A stretch of 64,000 nt of DNA from Entoloma clypeatum (lineage: Eukaryota > Basidiomycota > Agaricomycetes > Agaricales > Entolomataceae): assembly GCA_963565915.1 (NCBI GenBank), contig OY751486.1, positions 2,666,001 through 2,730,000 of the forward strand. The letters are read 5' to 3'. The notes beneath the pieces are model-generated. The model was not told where the DNA came from. It searched no databases and worked only from the letters and a program-made list of their open reading frames with translations. Positions 1 through 12,086 of the stretch are shown here, piece by piece. Numbering within the stretch: position 1 is the stretch's first letter; each line of letters opens with the position of its first letter. The position numbers and the translations under genes were made by a program.

Positions 1-1039
1 TTTATCTCTTGTTGGTCTCGCTAATGCTGAGTAATACGGAACTTGAATAGAAGTACCAATGGAACGAATATGCCACTGCGAAGAGAGAAAGCATGCATCG
101 ACCGTGGGCCTGATCACAGAACCAACCACATAGCCACTGCGTTGAGGCTAAACTCGTTACCAATTCCAGAGGCCTTCAAGCGCCGTGCAAGGCATATCCC
201 TGCTGCTGTTGTTCATGTTCATGTTCATGGTGCTATCTCGAGGCTGACTGGGTCGTGGAGGACTCAAGGAGTGGTGCACTTTCTACCCACCAGATGTCAA
301 ACTATCTTTATTAGCCACGACAGACCTGGGAAGTTCGAACCCATGATTTCTATAATTGATCGGGGATGAATCTAATTACTCTATTCGTTGATTTTAGTCC
401 CTTTTGAGCAACATGTGAGTCGCACAGTGCTTCCAAGGCACGCTAGAGGGACGTTGTATGTCTCATCACAAGATTAGGTTTTTTCTCCATTAAGTTTTAC
501 TTACAGGGCTGGGGCTGGATATTCTTTTCGAAACAAAGCAAAGGCCTTCTGGGTCCAGTAGTTTCTAATCCTCTGAATGAGGACGATGGATGGTCTCTCA
601 TCTAATCTAGCCCCTTTTGAGGTGTGTTTGTTCAGGGAGATCTCATGACACCTCCAAGGCACGCCAGGGGAAACCACAACAGCATTTACCAATGTTGAGC
701 TCTTTATAGGCCTCAGGTTCTACTCCGCTAGTCACTTGCAGAGCGGCCGGCGGCTTTTTAAAACAGCAGCAACCCAGCAGCCATCGATTCCGTGAGCAGC
801 GTAGGTCAGCGGTTTTACTCAAATGAACGGTATACGCCTGCCGCTAGCGCCTCATTTGGTGCAGTGGTGGATACTACGACATAGTCAATGGTATCCTTTG
901 TTAATCATACAATCGGACCATGTGGTTCAACCGTTCAGTCGCGCATAGAAAAAATCCTTAGCTCGATGCCGATGGATCAATGTTGAAGTAAATGGATCAC
1001 CAATATGAATCCCTAACGGCCATCCACTTCTTAGCGTCG
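1..1039. other. No convincing gene; two diverged copies of a short motif
   Basis: No open frame here looks like a protein I recognise, and those present are short. The only structure I see is a roughly 60-base motif present twice, near 398-450 and 611-672, in which a CCCTTTTGAG string is followed by a TCCAAGGCACGC string. This could be an old tandem duplication. The downstream end lies just beyond the stop codon of the membrane-protein gene that begins at 2860. Confidence 0.4.
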
Positions 1040-2860
1040 TCAGGCTAATAGGTGGAGCAGTGATTCAGCCGCCGCTTGCGAGATTTTAGCCACTTCCTTC
1101 ACCTCCCTCGCATGTGCCATACTGATATTTAACGTCCCAGCGCCGAGAAGCGTCGTCAATTGTTCATCCCCAAAGACTTCGGCGGTGCGTTTCCCCAACA
1201 CGCTCAAGCCCTTACTTTGGATCTGCAGCCATCGTCCATTTTCACATGGTATCCAGTACCACCACGTCAGATCAAGGCCTTCGTGTCGCGACCCCGCTCC
1301 ACGGGGCACGAACAAGGGCTTCCATTTTTCGTCACCGAGCCCGTGGGAGTCTTTGAGAACACCCGATAATACGCGGACTGCGGGAACAGCGATGGTACGG
1401 GAGCCCGAGTCCGCTGGTGGGAAATATGATTGAGCTGGAGATAGTGGGAGAGAAAAGACAAGGATGCAGCTGTCGTACAACTCCATCGCCGTCATATTTG
1501 AGCCTGATATCCATCCCGCGCTGGAAAGAGCGGTGTCACCGATAACGGCGACAACATTTATCTTCGTTCCCGACGAGTTTGTTGGATTGAAGTCCCTAGG
1601 CAGCTCGTAGAACGAGCGGACTTCGTTCGGCTTTCCCAGCAAGCTAGCGATCTGGCGAGGAGAAAAAGAATCGTCTCTGTACGCTAGAGGGTTGCGGGGA
1701 TGAACGTGCATCTGATACCTTGCCACAGCGAGAGCGAGACTGAAGACACGTGCTTTTAACGGTGGCTCGAGATCCTCCCATTGGCGCGCCACCATCATAC
1801 CGTCGTCCATAGGCTCCAGGTCACCCTTGAAGTGATATAGGATGATTCTCCAGGATAACCACATGACCTGGTAGCCTACCCAGGTAAGAATGAATGATCG
1901 TGTTTGTCGTCGGAGGATGTAGTAGGTCACAATGAGCGACGCCGTGTAAAGGATTACACCGATAAACCAGAGGAGCCTCCACCACCGCGAACTGCGAGGG
2001 TTTTCCCGTACACCAAGCGCGATCTTTTTCTCACCGCCTATTTTCTTGGATGCGGGCAACGCACCGGCTATAACGTCAAGGTGGAAGATCTCTGCCGGCT
2101 GTTTCTCGAACAGGATCTCCCGATATTCCACGAGGAAAGCGGTAGCGAAGAAGAATGAGAAGGGGATGGCCGACACGACGGCAAGGAATCGCGCGCCGTT
2201 GATCCATGCGTGGCGGACCTCAAGAAACTTTACCAAGGATAGTGCGAGCGCTAATAACTGGAAGCCGGTGTCGCGTATGGGAAAGAAGGGCTTGGAATCA
2301 TACATGTAAACCGAGAGCCCGCCGCCGGGAGAAGTGCTGGGCAATCCCTCGAGTAACAGTGCGGTTGAACGGTCGAATGCATAAATGTCTTTGGACGCAG
2401 GGTGCTCTTTCGACAGTTGATTTTCCGTCTTGAGAAAAATTATCGGTAAGGAATGGTTAAATTCTCTGAGAGCCACGAAAACACCGACCGTGCTCTTCTT
2501 CGCATCGCAAGACACGCCTAATGGGTTATCCAAGGTGCGTCTGGCCCTAGCTGCACTCTTTGAATCGCGAGCGAGTTCCAGTTCCAACCCGATCGCTGCG
2601 TCAGAGGCGTTACTCCTAAGTCCTAGAAGCGCCCTTACACCTCCAGAACTCGCCCCGCTTAGGCACCCTTTGATAACAGAGATCGCCCCAAAGGCGCTCA
2701 TTGTTCCCCACACCAAACCGGCTGATCCTCTGTTGCCAAGGACGAGAGTTTGGGAGCTGTTGGACCCCATCAGTATCGTCAACAACGCAATCTCGGTGAC
2801 GTTGTTTCCAACGTTCTGGTAGAAGGTGAAGCTGGTGTTGGTGATAGTAGGATTTGGCAT
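1040..2860 (-). CDS. Uncharacterised multi-pass membrane protein, paralogue 1
   Basis: This is an open frame of 606 residues starting at an ATG (MPNPTITN). I do not recognise the family or its function. The N-terminal third has two hydrophobic stretches (about residues 20-40 and 50-75). Strongly hydrophobic segments follow near residues 220-250, 295-320 and 325-345, so five or more membrane passes are likely. The C-terminal 200 residues look soluble and end in a conserved WWYWIPCENGRWLQ block. A 60-nt stretch at 2429-2488 has the form of a phase-0 fungal intron (GTCGGT start, AAG end, TTAAC branch-like site) and is open in frame. Removing it gives 586 residues, matching the 585 of the neighbouring paralogue, so it is probably spliced or optionally retained. 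The second copy lies 484 bases upstream in the same orientation, which suggests tandem duplication. Confidence 0.8.
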   Translation of the reverse strand: MPNPTITNTSFTFYQNVGNNVTEIALLTILMGSNSSQTLVLGNRGSAGLVWGTMSAFGAISVIKGCLSGASSGGVRALLGLRSNASDAAIGLELELARDSKSAARARRTLDNPLGVSCDAKKSTVGVFVALREFNHSLPIIFLKTENQLSKEHPASKDIYAFDRSTALLLEGLPSTSPGGGLSVYMYDSKPFFPIRDTGFQLLALALSLVKFLEVRHAWINGARFLAVVSAIPFSFFFATAFLVEYREILFEKQPAEIFHLDVIAGALPASKKIGGEKKIALGVRENPRSSRWWRLLWFIGVILYTASLIVTYYILRRQTRSFILTWVGYQVMWLSWRIILYHFKGDLEPMDDGMMVARQWEDLEPPLKARVFSLALAVARYQMHVHPRNPLAYRDDSFSPRQIASLLGKPNEVRSFYELPRDFNPTNSSGTKINVVAVIGDTALSSAGWISGSNMTAMELYDSCILVFSLPLSPAQSYFPPADSGSRTIAVPAVRVLSGVLKDSHGLGDEKWKPLFVPRGAGSRHEGLDLTWWYWIPCENGRWLQIQSKGLSVLGKRTAEVFGDEQLTTLLGAGTLNISMAHAREVKEVAKISQAAAESLLHLLA

Positions 2861-3344
2861 TGCTGGCGTAAACTGAAGATACTGAGAGCCAGAGTTGCGG
2901 GATGCCGACGAGGATCAGGTCAACGGCGTTGAATGTCTGGTCGAGTCTGCCCTTGTACTAAGTGTTATCGTGGTGGTCCTGGGATCCCAAGACTGTCGTA
3001 GGGATATAGCGATCAGCAAGGAGAGATCAAAAAAATATACCACGCTCTCCCATGATTGCCTCACTGCCAAGGCAAGGCCTTCAAGGAGCCTCAAGGCTGT
3101 GAGTCTGTGACAAAATGGCTCGGTAAAACTGCGCAGTTTGAAATTTGCTTGACAAGACTTTCTCCATTAAGCTCGAGGACTGATCGGGAGAATATTTGGA
3201 CAGATGGTATCATATGGACGGGTGTAGAGGGGAAACTGTTCAATCCAAACGTCCATGTTAAAAACAGCTTTCCGGCGTGTTCTCTCATTACATGACTTAA
3301 CTCCAAGGCGCCATCGGGCGCACTAGTTTTCAACCTCGACTTCG
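2861..3344. other. Intergenic spacer between the two paralogues
   Basis: This spacer separates the start of paralogue 1 from the stop of paralogue 2. I see no gene in it. It should hold the promoter of paralogue 1 and the 3' end of paralogue 2, but I cannot name a specific site. Confidence 0.4.
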
Positions 3345-5203
3345 TCAGCGTAGGAGCTGCAGCAAAGATTCTGCCGCCCTTCGCGAAATCTTAGTTATCG
3401 CCTCTACATCCTTCGCATGCCCCAAGCTGATGTTCAAATTCCCAGCAGCGAGGAATGTGGTCAGCTGTCCACCACCCAACACCTCTGCCGTGCGTTTCCC
3501 CAGCACCGTCAACTGTTCGCTCCGGACCTGCAACCACCGCCCATCCTCACACGGTATCCAGTACCACCACGTTCGAGTGACGCCTGGGTGCCGTGAACCC
3601 GCTCCACGGGGCACGAATATGGGCGCCCAGTTTTCTTTATCAGAGTTTCTGACATCTTCAAATGGGCGACTTGACAGGACGCGTGCGGCGGGGATAGCGA
3701 TGGTCTGAGGACCAGGATTCGCTTGTGGAGAAGCGGGGGTTGGAGGGGTTGGGGGGAGGGAAAAGACAATGAGGCAGCTATCGTATAAATCCATGGCTGA
3801 TATGTTCGAGCCTACCATCCATGACGCGCTTGAAAGCGCGGTGTCGCCTATGATACCAACGATGTTCACCTCTATCGTCGATGACCTGGTGGGATTGAAG
3901 TTGTCGGGGAGCTTGTAGGAGGTGTGCAGCTTGCTAAGTTTGCCGAGGAGGCTTGTGATCTGGAGTGGCGAGAATGAATCGTCCCTGTATGATTCGGCGT
4001 CTCGAGGATGGACGTGTGTTTGGTATTTAGCCTCAGCAAGAGCGAGGTTAAAGACCCGTGCCTTCAACGAAGGCTCAAGGTCGTCCCAGTGGTGAGGGAC
4101 CATCATTCGGTCAGCCATTGGGTCCTGGGTGTCTGCGAAGTAGTTTATAAGAATTCGGAACGCGAGCCAAGCAACCTGGAAGCCTGCCCAGGTAAGGACG
4201 AACGCTGCCGGCTGTTGGTTGAGGAGGAAATAAGTCGTAATGAGGGATGCAGTGTACAGGGATACACCGATCGACCACATGAGCCTCCACCATATCGAGG
4301 TTTTAGGATTAGCTGACACACCAAGGACTATTTTCTTCTCGCCTCCTGTTTTCTTCGGCGTCGGAAATGCACCCACTAAAAGGTCGAGATGACCTACGTC
4401 AGCCGGGTTTCTTCCCAGGAGAAACTCCCGGGCTTCAATGATGCTGGCAGCGACGAAGAAGAACGAGAAAGGAACGGCTGAAACAAGAGCCAGGAGGGGT
4501 GCACCGTTCAGCCACTCATAGTACAATTCTGCGGATTTTATCAAGGACAGCACAAGTGCTGATGCCTGGAAACGCGTGTCGCGGGCGCGGAAGAAAGGAT
4601 ATGAACCACACTTGTAAACTGTCAGATTGTCGCCAGGTGAAGTACTTGGAAGGCCCTCGAGCATGCGTGCAGTGGACCGGTCGAATGCGTAGATATCTTT
4701 GCAAGAATGGTGCTCTTTCGACACATGTCCAACTGTTTTCTGAAAGGCATTGTCATGGAAGATACTTGAGATTTCGAAGAAAGATATTCAAAAAAAAACA
4801 TATTTCCAACCTTTGAATCACAAGATATACCCAACGGGACATCTAAGGTGTTCCTCACCCTAATTGCCCCCCTGGAATCGCGGGCGAGTTCCAATTCCAA
4901 TCCAACCGCTACGTCTGACGCTTTATCCCTCAACCCCAACAGAGCTCGGACCCATCCAGAACTCGCGCCGCTGATGCATGCTTTGATAACAGAGCTGGCC
5001 CCAAATGTGCTTATCGTACCCCACACCAAACCGGCTGACCCTCTGTCCCCAAGTACGAGGGTTTGAGCGACAGTGGATCCAATAAGTGTCGTCAATGCCC
5101 CAATTTCAATGAGGTTGTTTCCAAAGTTGATAGAGTTGAGCGCGAAGCCGTTGGGGGTGGTGGTATCGGGCATGCCCGGAGCCTGTGGTGAACAGCGATT
5201 CAA
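3345..5203 (-). CDS. Uncharacterised multi-pass membrane protein, paralogue 2 (two exons)
   Basis: The coding sequence has two exons, 5203-4811 and 4739-3345, joined across a 71-nt phase-0 intron (4740-4810) that starts GTTGG and ends CTTTCAG. Splicing joins a CDSK block to KTVGHVSKEH, which matches paralogue 1. The start is either the ATG at 5203 or, by alignment with the MPNPT start of paralogue 1, the in-frame MPDTT ATG at 5173. The latter gives 585 residues. Membrane segments, the DIYAFDRS block, the GDTALSSA block and the C-terminal WWYWIPCEDGRWLQ block all align with paralogue 1. The family is unknown to me. Both copies are largely undamaged, unlike the transposons around them, so they are probably expressed host genes. 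Confidence 0.8.
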
Positions 5204-6970
5204 GTATGACTTGTGGGTCTGCGGTGGACGTGTGCGTCTTTATGTCCAAGTAACTGTCAATCAACGGACAGATCCGACGCAAGGCACATCCTTCAAGCTT
5301 CAGGGCTACCGACCACCAGAATCCACCGCAATGACTTCGGGGGACTCATCTTGAAAGAACGGAATTAAAACGGAACGATTTCAAGTCGGCGTCGGAGTCT
5401 GCCTGGCTTCTGGTCGCTCTGAGTTACATTCACTCCCCATTAACTAACAATGATCAGAGCACACTGACCGAGACCCGGCGTACATATCAGGCGACCTTGT
5501 TCATCGAGGGTAGCAGTGAGTTTGGAAATTCTGGCTATTTCCGAGGATTGATGGGACCTCGATAAAGCTCACTGACCACAAAGTTGGAAACAAGGCCACG
5601 TTCGAGAAGGAACTCGAAATCTTTTGTGACCCTCAGTGGACAAATTTAAAATCTGCTCGACGATTCCTCAAGGCCTCAACAGCCGTGTCCATTTCAACAC
5701 GCAGCACAGGTTCGTGGACAGCGTAGATATGAAGCAGGTTCCGAGGAGGTTATTGGGATGGAATTTTGGGAGGCAGGGTTTGGCGAGAAGGGGTCTGCAA
5801 GGTTCTGAAGACCGATCATCACGACATCCTTGACGTGACTGGAGGGTCGTCCTCGTCCAAAACATGGCCTTGTTGGACTTATCAGTGCTTACATATGTTT
5901 ATGGTCACATGACAGTACATACTGTACTGATCCAACCACTTCTTCTGGCCCTGCGGCCATATTTTTGCGACAGATTTCGATTGGATTTTGACCATTTCTT
6001 CGCCTCTTCAAAGGGTCTGGTGATGTGTGACAAGAAGAAATTTTCTTCGAAAATACCTTGGAAACAGCCCAAAAAAGGCCATTCTGCACCGCAGGCAGCA
6101 AAAACTTTGGGAAAAACTTCTTCAAATCTCTTTGTGATGCCTGACAAGCCAAAAAAATTCTTCTGACCCTCTGTGATGTGTGACAGAATAAACAGTCGGA
6201 TCAGTACAGTACATCAGTAATTTCTGATCATACTAACTAGCCCTACATATATAGCCCTACACAGTGCCATAGACCCATAGTGAAGGTCCTTATCACAGCA
6301 CAGGATTCAAAATTTAGCCTCTGCGAATGATATTGATAAAGGGTCTGCAAAATAATATTTTGTAGAGGATACTTTGGAGGTGAAGAATGAAAATATGTGA
6401 CAGATGTGAAATACATGGCAAAATGTTGACATTATCAAGACATTTCTCATCAACTGCAATACTTGAGGAACAAAAAGATTCAATGATCCAAATATTGATC
6501 ATTCTCACCAGAGAAAGTTGGTGGAGAATGATGTTGTGAAAAAAATCCTTTTTTGTCTAGTTCTGCTATTTTAAAGTTCTTACTTTCTTGTTCACCAAAT
6601 TCTTTGTAAAAGTTGGGCTTTGTCAAGCAACTTTAAAAACCCTTTCAGGCTTGCCATACTTTATCTTTTCTCATGGACAAGTAATATTTTTGGCAGAAAG
6701 AATAAACATTGCAAAAGTTTAATTTTGGCATCAGGAGAGTGCATCCCAAAAGGAGATATTTCACAAGCACTTTTGTGCCTATGAAAGGGGTCATTTCTCA
6801 TAAACTTTCGCAAGTGCAAAAATTGATGTTTTGCAAGGGCAAAAGGAGGGGCCCACTAATGTCCAGTCATCACCCACATACAGGACATCAGTTCTGGTGC
6901 CTGTTGGGTGTGAGAGACGCCGTTGTGGAGCCATAGCTGTTGAGGGCAGCAAGGAGGGTTTGTAGGTGGT
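5204..6970. other. Intergenic region without a clear gene
   Basis: The open frames here are short, overlap on both strands and resemble no family. The stretch is AT-rich towards 6.2-6.9 kb and includes an inverted pair (CATTCTC near 6492 with GAGAATG near 6514). A possible small inverted-repeat element lies at 5920-6212 and is listed separately. The stretch ends at the LTR that begins at 6971. Confidence 0.4.
5920..6212. repeat. Possible MITE-like element with 17-bp terminal inverted repeats
   Basis: The ends are TACTGTACTGATCCAAC at 5920-5936 and its inverse with one mismatch at 6196-6212. The mismatch is CpG against CpA. The 293-bp length and lack of coding sequence fit a MITE. I could not define a target-site duplication, so it may be a chance inverted repeat. 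Confidence 0.3.
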
Positions 6971-7403
6971 TGTAAGGGCGACCTTACGATCCAAGACTCG
7001 AACTCAGATACTTGCAAGGGAGATCTGAAGTTTAGATTGAGCAGTCTGATAAGTAATACAACACACACCTTGCAAGGGAGATCCGAAGAGAAAGTTCTAA
7101 GGATTCCCCTGCAAGCTAGCAAGATAAATAGTAAAATGAGACATGAAATAAGAGATAAAATGAGACACATGAATGATGAGCAATGATTGGGAGTAGGGAT
7201 GGGGGATGAATGGAAACAAGATGAATGATAGTACCTGTGATCTGACGTGTGGAGTAGCGGATGGGCATGGAGTCGTCGGATGCGGAGAGGCGGATAAGAT
7301 GTCAGAGGCAGCGGATACGATTGGAGGATGTTGGAGATGGTGGAATAGAAAGGAAAGGAAGAAAGGAAAGGAAAAGTGAAAAGTGAAAGTGGTTGCCCTT
7401 ATA
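6971..7403 (-). repeat. LTR of the gypsy-1 family (3' LTR of a truncated copy)
   Basis: This 433-bp copy starts TGTAAGGGC and ends at what would be GCCCTTACA, here decayed to CCTTATA. It matches the LTRs at 23867-24300, 33904-34337 and 63082-63514. It is followed at 7404 by the C-rich complement of a polypurine tract, as expected for the 3' LTR of a minus-strand element. Many positions that are CG in the intact gypsy-1 copy are TG or CA here. Confidence 0.85.
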
Positions 7404-8712
7404 TCACCCCCCCTTCAAGGCACGGCATCTTGACGTGTCAGGCGAAACAAGTTGAATATCGCGGCGGTGATCTGCCGCGGAGCTCCTGGATGACATTGGT
7501 AGAAGTCGCAGACTAGGCACAGAGCGTGGACATTGTCTTCTGCTTCCCAAGAATTCTCTTCGTAGCCATATCCCTTCCATTTGACCAAGAATTGAAGCTT
7601 GCCTCGATGCAGTCGGCTGTCCAAGAGGTTTTCAACATCGTACTCCAATTCTTCTCCAACTACCGTCGGAGGCAGAGGAGAGCGGACTTGGCGTTGGAAA
7701 GGGTTGTCGGGAACTAGTGAAAGTTTGACGACATGGAATACTGGGTGAACGCGGGACATGGAAGGGGGAAGGCGAAGTTTGTAGGAATGTGTTCCGACAG
7801 GTCGGACCACTGGGAAAGGGCCTACGTATCAATGTGCAAGTTTTTTTGTGGGTCGGGTGGTTTTGAGGTCTGATGAGTCTAAAAAGACCTTGTCCCCTGG
7901 GGGGAATGTCGGAGTGGTGCTCCGATGCTGGTTGTAGTATCGCGCCATGTCGTCTTTTGCCTTTGTCAGTGCTGCGCAAGCCTCCTCTAGAGCGGACTTC
8001 ATCCGCTGGCTGAAATCCGCTACCGCCTCGATCTCTGTCCGCTTCTCGCAAGGTTTGAATCCCATGTGCGGATGGCGGCCGGTGTCAATGTAGAATGGAG
8101 TTTGATGTGTCGATGCATGAACATGGTTGTTGTATGCAAATTCAGCCATTGGAAGCCATTCGTCCCAATCATCTTGACGTTCATTGACGAATAGGCAAAG
8201 GTATTGTTCCAATCCTTGATTGACCCGCTCTGTCTGTCTGTCCGACTGCGGATGGTAGGCTGTCGAGGCAGCAACCTTAATGTTAAGCAGCCTGTATAGT
8301 TCGTGTGTGAACTTGGCGACAAACTGCGGTCCTCGGTCAGAGACAATGGCCTCCGGTAGTCCATGGAGTTTCCAGACATTTTGAACATAGGAGTGTGCAG
8401 TCCCAAGTGCGGAGATGTCGGAGTGCATCGGGATAAAGTGTCCCTGCTTCCCTACTGAGTCCACTACCACCATGATAGCGTCGTAGCTGTGGGCTTCTGG
8501 TAGTTCAGTAATGAAGTCAACACTGGTTACTTGCCATCGCTCTGTGGGGACCAGTAGCAGATTGAGCTCTCCGGAGGGCGAAGTACGTCGGACCTTGGTG
8601 CGGAGGCATGGGTCACATGTTTTGCAATATTGACCTATTAAATGAGACATGTGTGGCCACCAGTAATTGCGCGACATTAGTTCCAAGGTTTTCCACCATC
8701 CAGGATGTCCGG
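7404..8712 (-). pseudogene. Truncated gypsy-1 family pol: integrase and chromodomain
   Basis: Reading leftwards from 8712 gives the GHPG..W integrase zinc-finger region, the core (D in VTSVDFITELPEAH, D in SDRGPQF, E in QTERVNQGLEQY), and then a C-terminal chromodomain (LVKWKGYGYEENSWEAEDN, near 7530-7600). A TGA at 7829-7831 stands where the intact gypsy-1 copy has a CGA arginine codon. The 5' part of the element is missing because another element's LTR begins exactly at 8713. The chromodomain here is in frame, whereas the otherwise better gypsy-1 copy has it frameshifted. Confidence 0.85.
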
Positions 8713-9952
8713 TGATAAGGCCGCGATGCGTCTAGGCCTAAAATCTGCGCGTTTTGCACCCTTTCACACTATCTCTAAGGGATATAGAGAGTCCTAGATG
8801 AGCTCCGATTCTGAGGACTTAGTGGCGACGTTAGAGAGAGAGACCAGCGACCCTGGCAATGTCACTATGGGCTTAGCTATGATACTCGAGAGCTATGGGA
8901 TCGTCTTGCGAGATATAAAAGACTATTGAGTGCCTCTCACGACGAAGCGTGAAACAAGGAGATGGGTTATATTGGAGTTATCGATGACACTAGCACTGTC
9001 TACCATACATCGGGGCTTGACCGGAGACATTCTCACGAGAGGTTTGGTCAACGTGCGCCGTGCTCCACGTCCAAATCGTCCATATCAGGAATATCGAAAT
9101 GACATCGGATGATACAGACCAAGATCGGGTTTGATACGTCGCGATCAACGTGACCTTATGGTGAACTTTGATAGGGACCGAATCTGATGGGTGGCTTATC
9201 AAGGCGACCCTTAATTGATGCAGCTGATACCTCACGGTAACTAATCGGCATCGTCCCGGGTACATCGCAAAACCAAGATATTGAAATAGTGGCCTCTCCA
9301 GTGTGGCAGAGGTTTGGATATGGAAAAGGGGCATACCTGTGGCGTTGTCTACCACATGGGCGCATTGAAACGACTCTAGCGAAGGTCACTTGACTGGATA
9401 CCATTTATCGATACCACATGCAACCTTTTTCTATATTTATTGCTGCTCATGTATAAGATCTCGTAGTTTTGTGGTAGATAGGTTAGGTTAGATTGTGCCC
9501 CAGAATTGATAGCATTTGTCTTGTGCATCTGTCGTCGTTCGCGAGTATCATTGAAGCCTCGAGATCGTTTGGTTTGCATCGGAAGTCAGTCGCAATTGTG
9601 TTTTGTGTGTTTGAGAACTTGTCAATCGTCAAATCGTGTTATCTATCGGTCGTATTGGTCATTGTCGTGTTCGCGAAGTCTTGTTGGTTCAGAAATCACA
9701 AACCTCAGTTCATTATCTATTGAGAACTATCTCTAAGTCTTGTTCGAGACCTATCGAGCCATCGCTAAACAAGTTATTCAATTGTTGTTTGGAAGAGTCG
9801 CATCCTGAGTGATCCCACTCATCACCCCGAACTATATCGATTGAGAAGTACACATCGAGAGACTTGTTCGGTCTTCGTTGTTGTGTTTGGTGTTTGTGTG
9901 TGTGATAGAGATATCGCTCGCGCTCATCCCCAGACTCACTTCCTTCGTTTCA
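8713..9952 (+). repeat. Long LTR (LTR-L family), 5' LTR of gypsy-4
   Basis: This 1240-bp LTR starts TGATAAGGCC and ends CCTTCGTTTCA. The same sequence occurs at 34564-35857, 49791-51084 and 53317-54610 (each 1294 bp). The edges are set by the solo copy at 49791-51084, which is flanked by a 4-bp GCAG duplication. A TATA-like ATGTATAA motif near 9449 precedes the likely start of transcription. The upstream edge lies inside a gypsy-1 family integrase, so the element probably inserted there. Confidence 0.8.
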
Positions 9953-9954
9953 TC

Positions 9955-9971
9955 TGGAGCCCACCGCGAGG
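9955..9971 (+). other. Primer-binding site of gypsy-4
   Basis: Two bases after the LTR end comes TGGAGCCCACCGCGAGG. A site starting TGG right after the 5' LTR is what is expected for priming by the CCA 3' end of a tRNA. I cannot say which tRNA. The same sequence follows the full LTR-L copy at 34564-35857. Confidence 0.65.
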
Positions 9972-10115
9972 GGTGGTTCTAAAATAACAAATTTACTCAG
10001 TATCGGCTCGATACAGTTCCTCTCAAGGAGTTATAGTTCTCGCTTGAGAGATAACCCTGTCCTCTACAAGCAAACCCACTGTTGCATCTAGCAGCAAACA
10101 CGTTAAAGCAAACTC

Positions 10116-12086
10116 GTGAAGCCTCCAGTTCATAAAAGAGGTCTCGCGAGTAGTCATAAACCGAAGACAACATCTCTAAAAGCATCATCTTCAAAAGCAA
10201 CAAATTCACAATCTATTGAAACGGCTCGCGAGCGCATGACCCGTAGTCTGTCGAAAGCAGGAGCAGAACTAGTAGGACCTCTCGAAGAGCCCATAAAGCA
10301 TACTCGAAAGAGAACACTAGAAAACCTTGAATCGGAAAGGCTACTAGCATCGCGAGAGCATTCAGTATTCATTGTGCAACCAATACAAACTCAAAATCAA
10401 AATCTTAACAGTCAATTGTCGACATATACAATGGCTACAAATACACAGAATGTTGCTGCAACTGCACCAAGGAATGGTTTGAGAATGCCGCGTCGAAGTG
10501 AACGAGGAGCGCTGAGATTTGATAAAGAAAAAGCCTCTGAGCTTTTAAGATTTATTGATGAAGTCGAAATCTGCTTTGACCACGCAGGTATAACCGATAT
10601 CGTGGAAAAGAAAAAGTTAATCGGAGGCTATGCAGATAGTGTCTCTGAAGAAGAATGGACAACCCTCGATTCCTACGCTACAGGAACATGGGAGGAGTAT
10701 AAGAAAGAGTTAATAAACAACTACCCAGTGGTAGTGAGCGGACGCGACGGTACCTTGGCCAGATTATTGAGTATCTGCAAGGAGCACAGTCATCTGGGAC
10801 TAGGAAATCTGGATGAAATTATGTCCCTAAAACGTAGTTTCAAAGCCGAAGCTAAGAAACTGACTGGTGCGAATGGTTGTATCTCCAATCGTGAGCTCGT
10901 GGGGAGGTTCTTGAGTTGTTTAAACGACGACTTCGCAGAAGCGGTCAAGTTGAGATTGTCCATGGTGGACACCGCGGCCACAGCAAATAATGCCGCGGCA
11001 CCTGCGGTGAGACATCAGGATAATCTCGTAGACTTGAGTGACGTAATAGAAATTGTCGAGAAAATGGCGAGGCACCATAACGGTTTCACTGCTTCCAATA
11101 ATTATACGTCGCGGGCTGCTCCCTCCAATCTCGCTATTCCTATGTCCAATCCGTCATTGGCGGTAAAGATTGAGCAAATGCTTGAGTCTGTGGCGCAGAG
11201 TCAGGCATTGTTGACCGATAGAGTTGAAGGCTTCGAGAAATCTACGCAAGGAATTATGAAAACACTTCAAGCGATGCAGGCAGGCCCTCAGCAACAGTAC
11301 AAACAGGAACCGCGAGTGGCACCCAGTGGTGGGGCGCCTCCGGGATGTTGTCACTATTGCTACAAGCCGCACCATTTCCTTCAAGAGTGTACCGAACTTC
11401 AGACGCATCTAGCGCAAGGAAAAATTAAAGCCACCCCACAAGGGATCCGTTTGCCAGACGGAGGCTACATTCCTCGCGAGCCTAGTAATATTAGTCAGAA
11501 GGATCGGGTAGAGCAATTGTCGGCCAATAAGCAATTGTATCAAGGATATTTCGAAGACGAGCAAGCTCCTGGCCTACTCAACCTTGCGCAAATACAGGAC
11601 AATTCAGACTACTCTCTGTTTACGAATAAGCCTCGCAATCAGCGAGACGAGAATCTGCAGTTGATGCAAGAAGGGATGGCCAAGCGCGACCAACAGATCA
11701 TGGCATTGAACAATCTCATAGCGCAACAACAGGCCGGTACGGCAGTCCCACCGTTAAACCCGGTTCAGCAGCCATTTAATAATTTCAATATGTATATGCA
11801 ACCATACGGTACTGCTCTGGCGGTTCCCGTACACTATACCCCAGTTCAGAATTCTTTTATGTCTGGAATATCAAACCCAGTTCCCCAGAATGTGGCACTG
11901 CAGAATTGAGTCGCGATGCCGGGAATGATGCCAGTCCAGCAACAGTTACCCATCAATGAGCCTGAGGGTACTTCGGGAAAGCCTGATATGCAGGAAGCAT
12001 TCCTCGTGATGACTAAAGCGATGCAGGACATCAGTCAATTTGTAGTCACCCGATCGGGGAACGCCAAGAAGGAATCGGGTTTTTAG
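10116..12086 (+). pseudogene. gypsy-4 gag with zinc knuckle
   Basis: The open frame from 10116 has no ATG at its start. The first in-frame ATG is 10236 (MTRSLSKAGAEL). The middle carries the capsid-like region of retrotransposon gag (EEWTTLDSYATGTWEEYKKE, about residues 190-210) and a CCHC-type knuckle CHYCYKPHHFLQEC near residue 415. A Q/N/P-rich tail follows. A TGA at 11907-11909 splits the frame. Changing it to CGA would extend gag to a UAG at 12084-12086, next to a slippery heptamer. The protease frame follows in the -1 phase. Confidence 0.8.
12077..12083 (+). promoter_or_regulatory. Candidate -1 ribosomal frameshift site, gypsy-4 gag-pol
   Basis: The heptamer G GGT TTT is in the gag phase and directly followed by an in-frame TAG at 12084. 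A one-base slip back places ribosomes in the frame of the downstream protease (next codons TTA GAA CAT). This matches the X XXY YYZ rule for -1 frameshifting. I did not fold the downstream sequence to look for a pseudoknot. Confidence 0.6.

Noticed and set aside
5864..6166. 100-residue frame at 5864-6166 with a hydrophobic start
   Set aside because: It overlaps the candidate MITE and frames on the other strand and has no similarity I recognise. It is probably chance.
9476..9494. Telomere-like GGTTAGGTTAG string in LTR-L
   Set aside because: There are only two units and they recur at the same place in every LTR-L copy, so this is LTR sequence and not an interstitial telomere.
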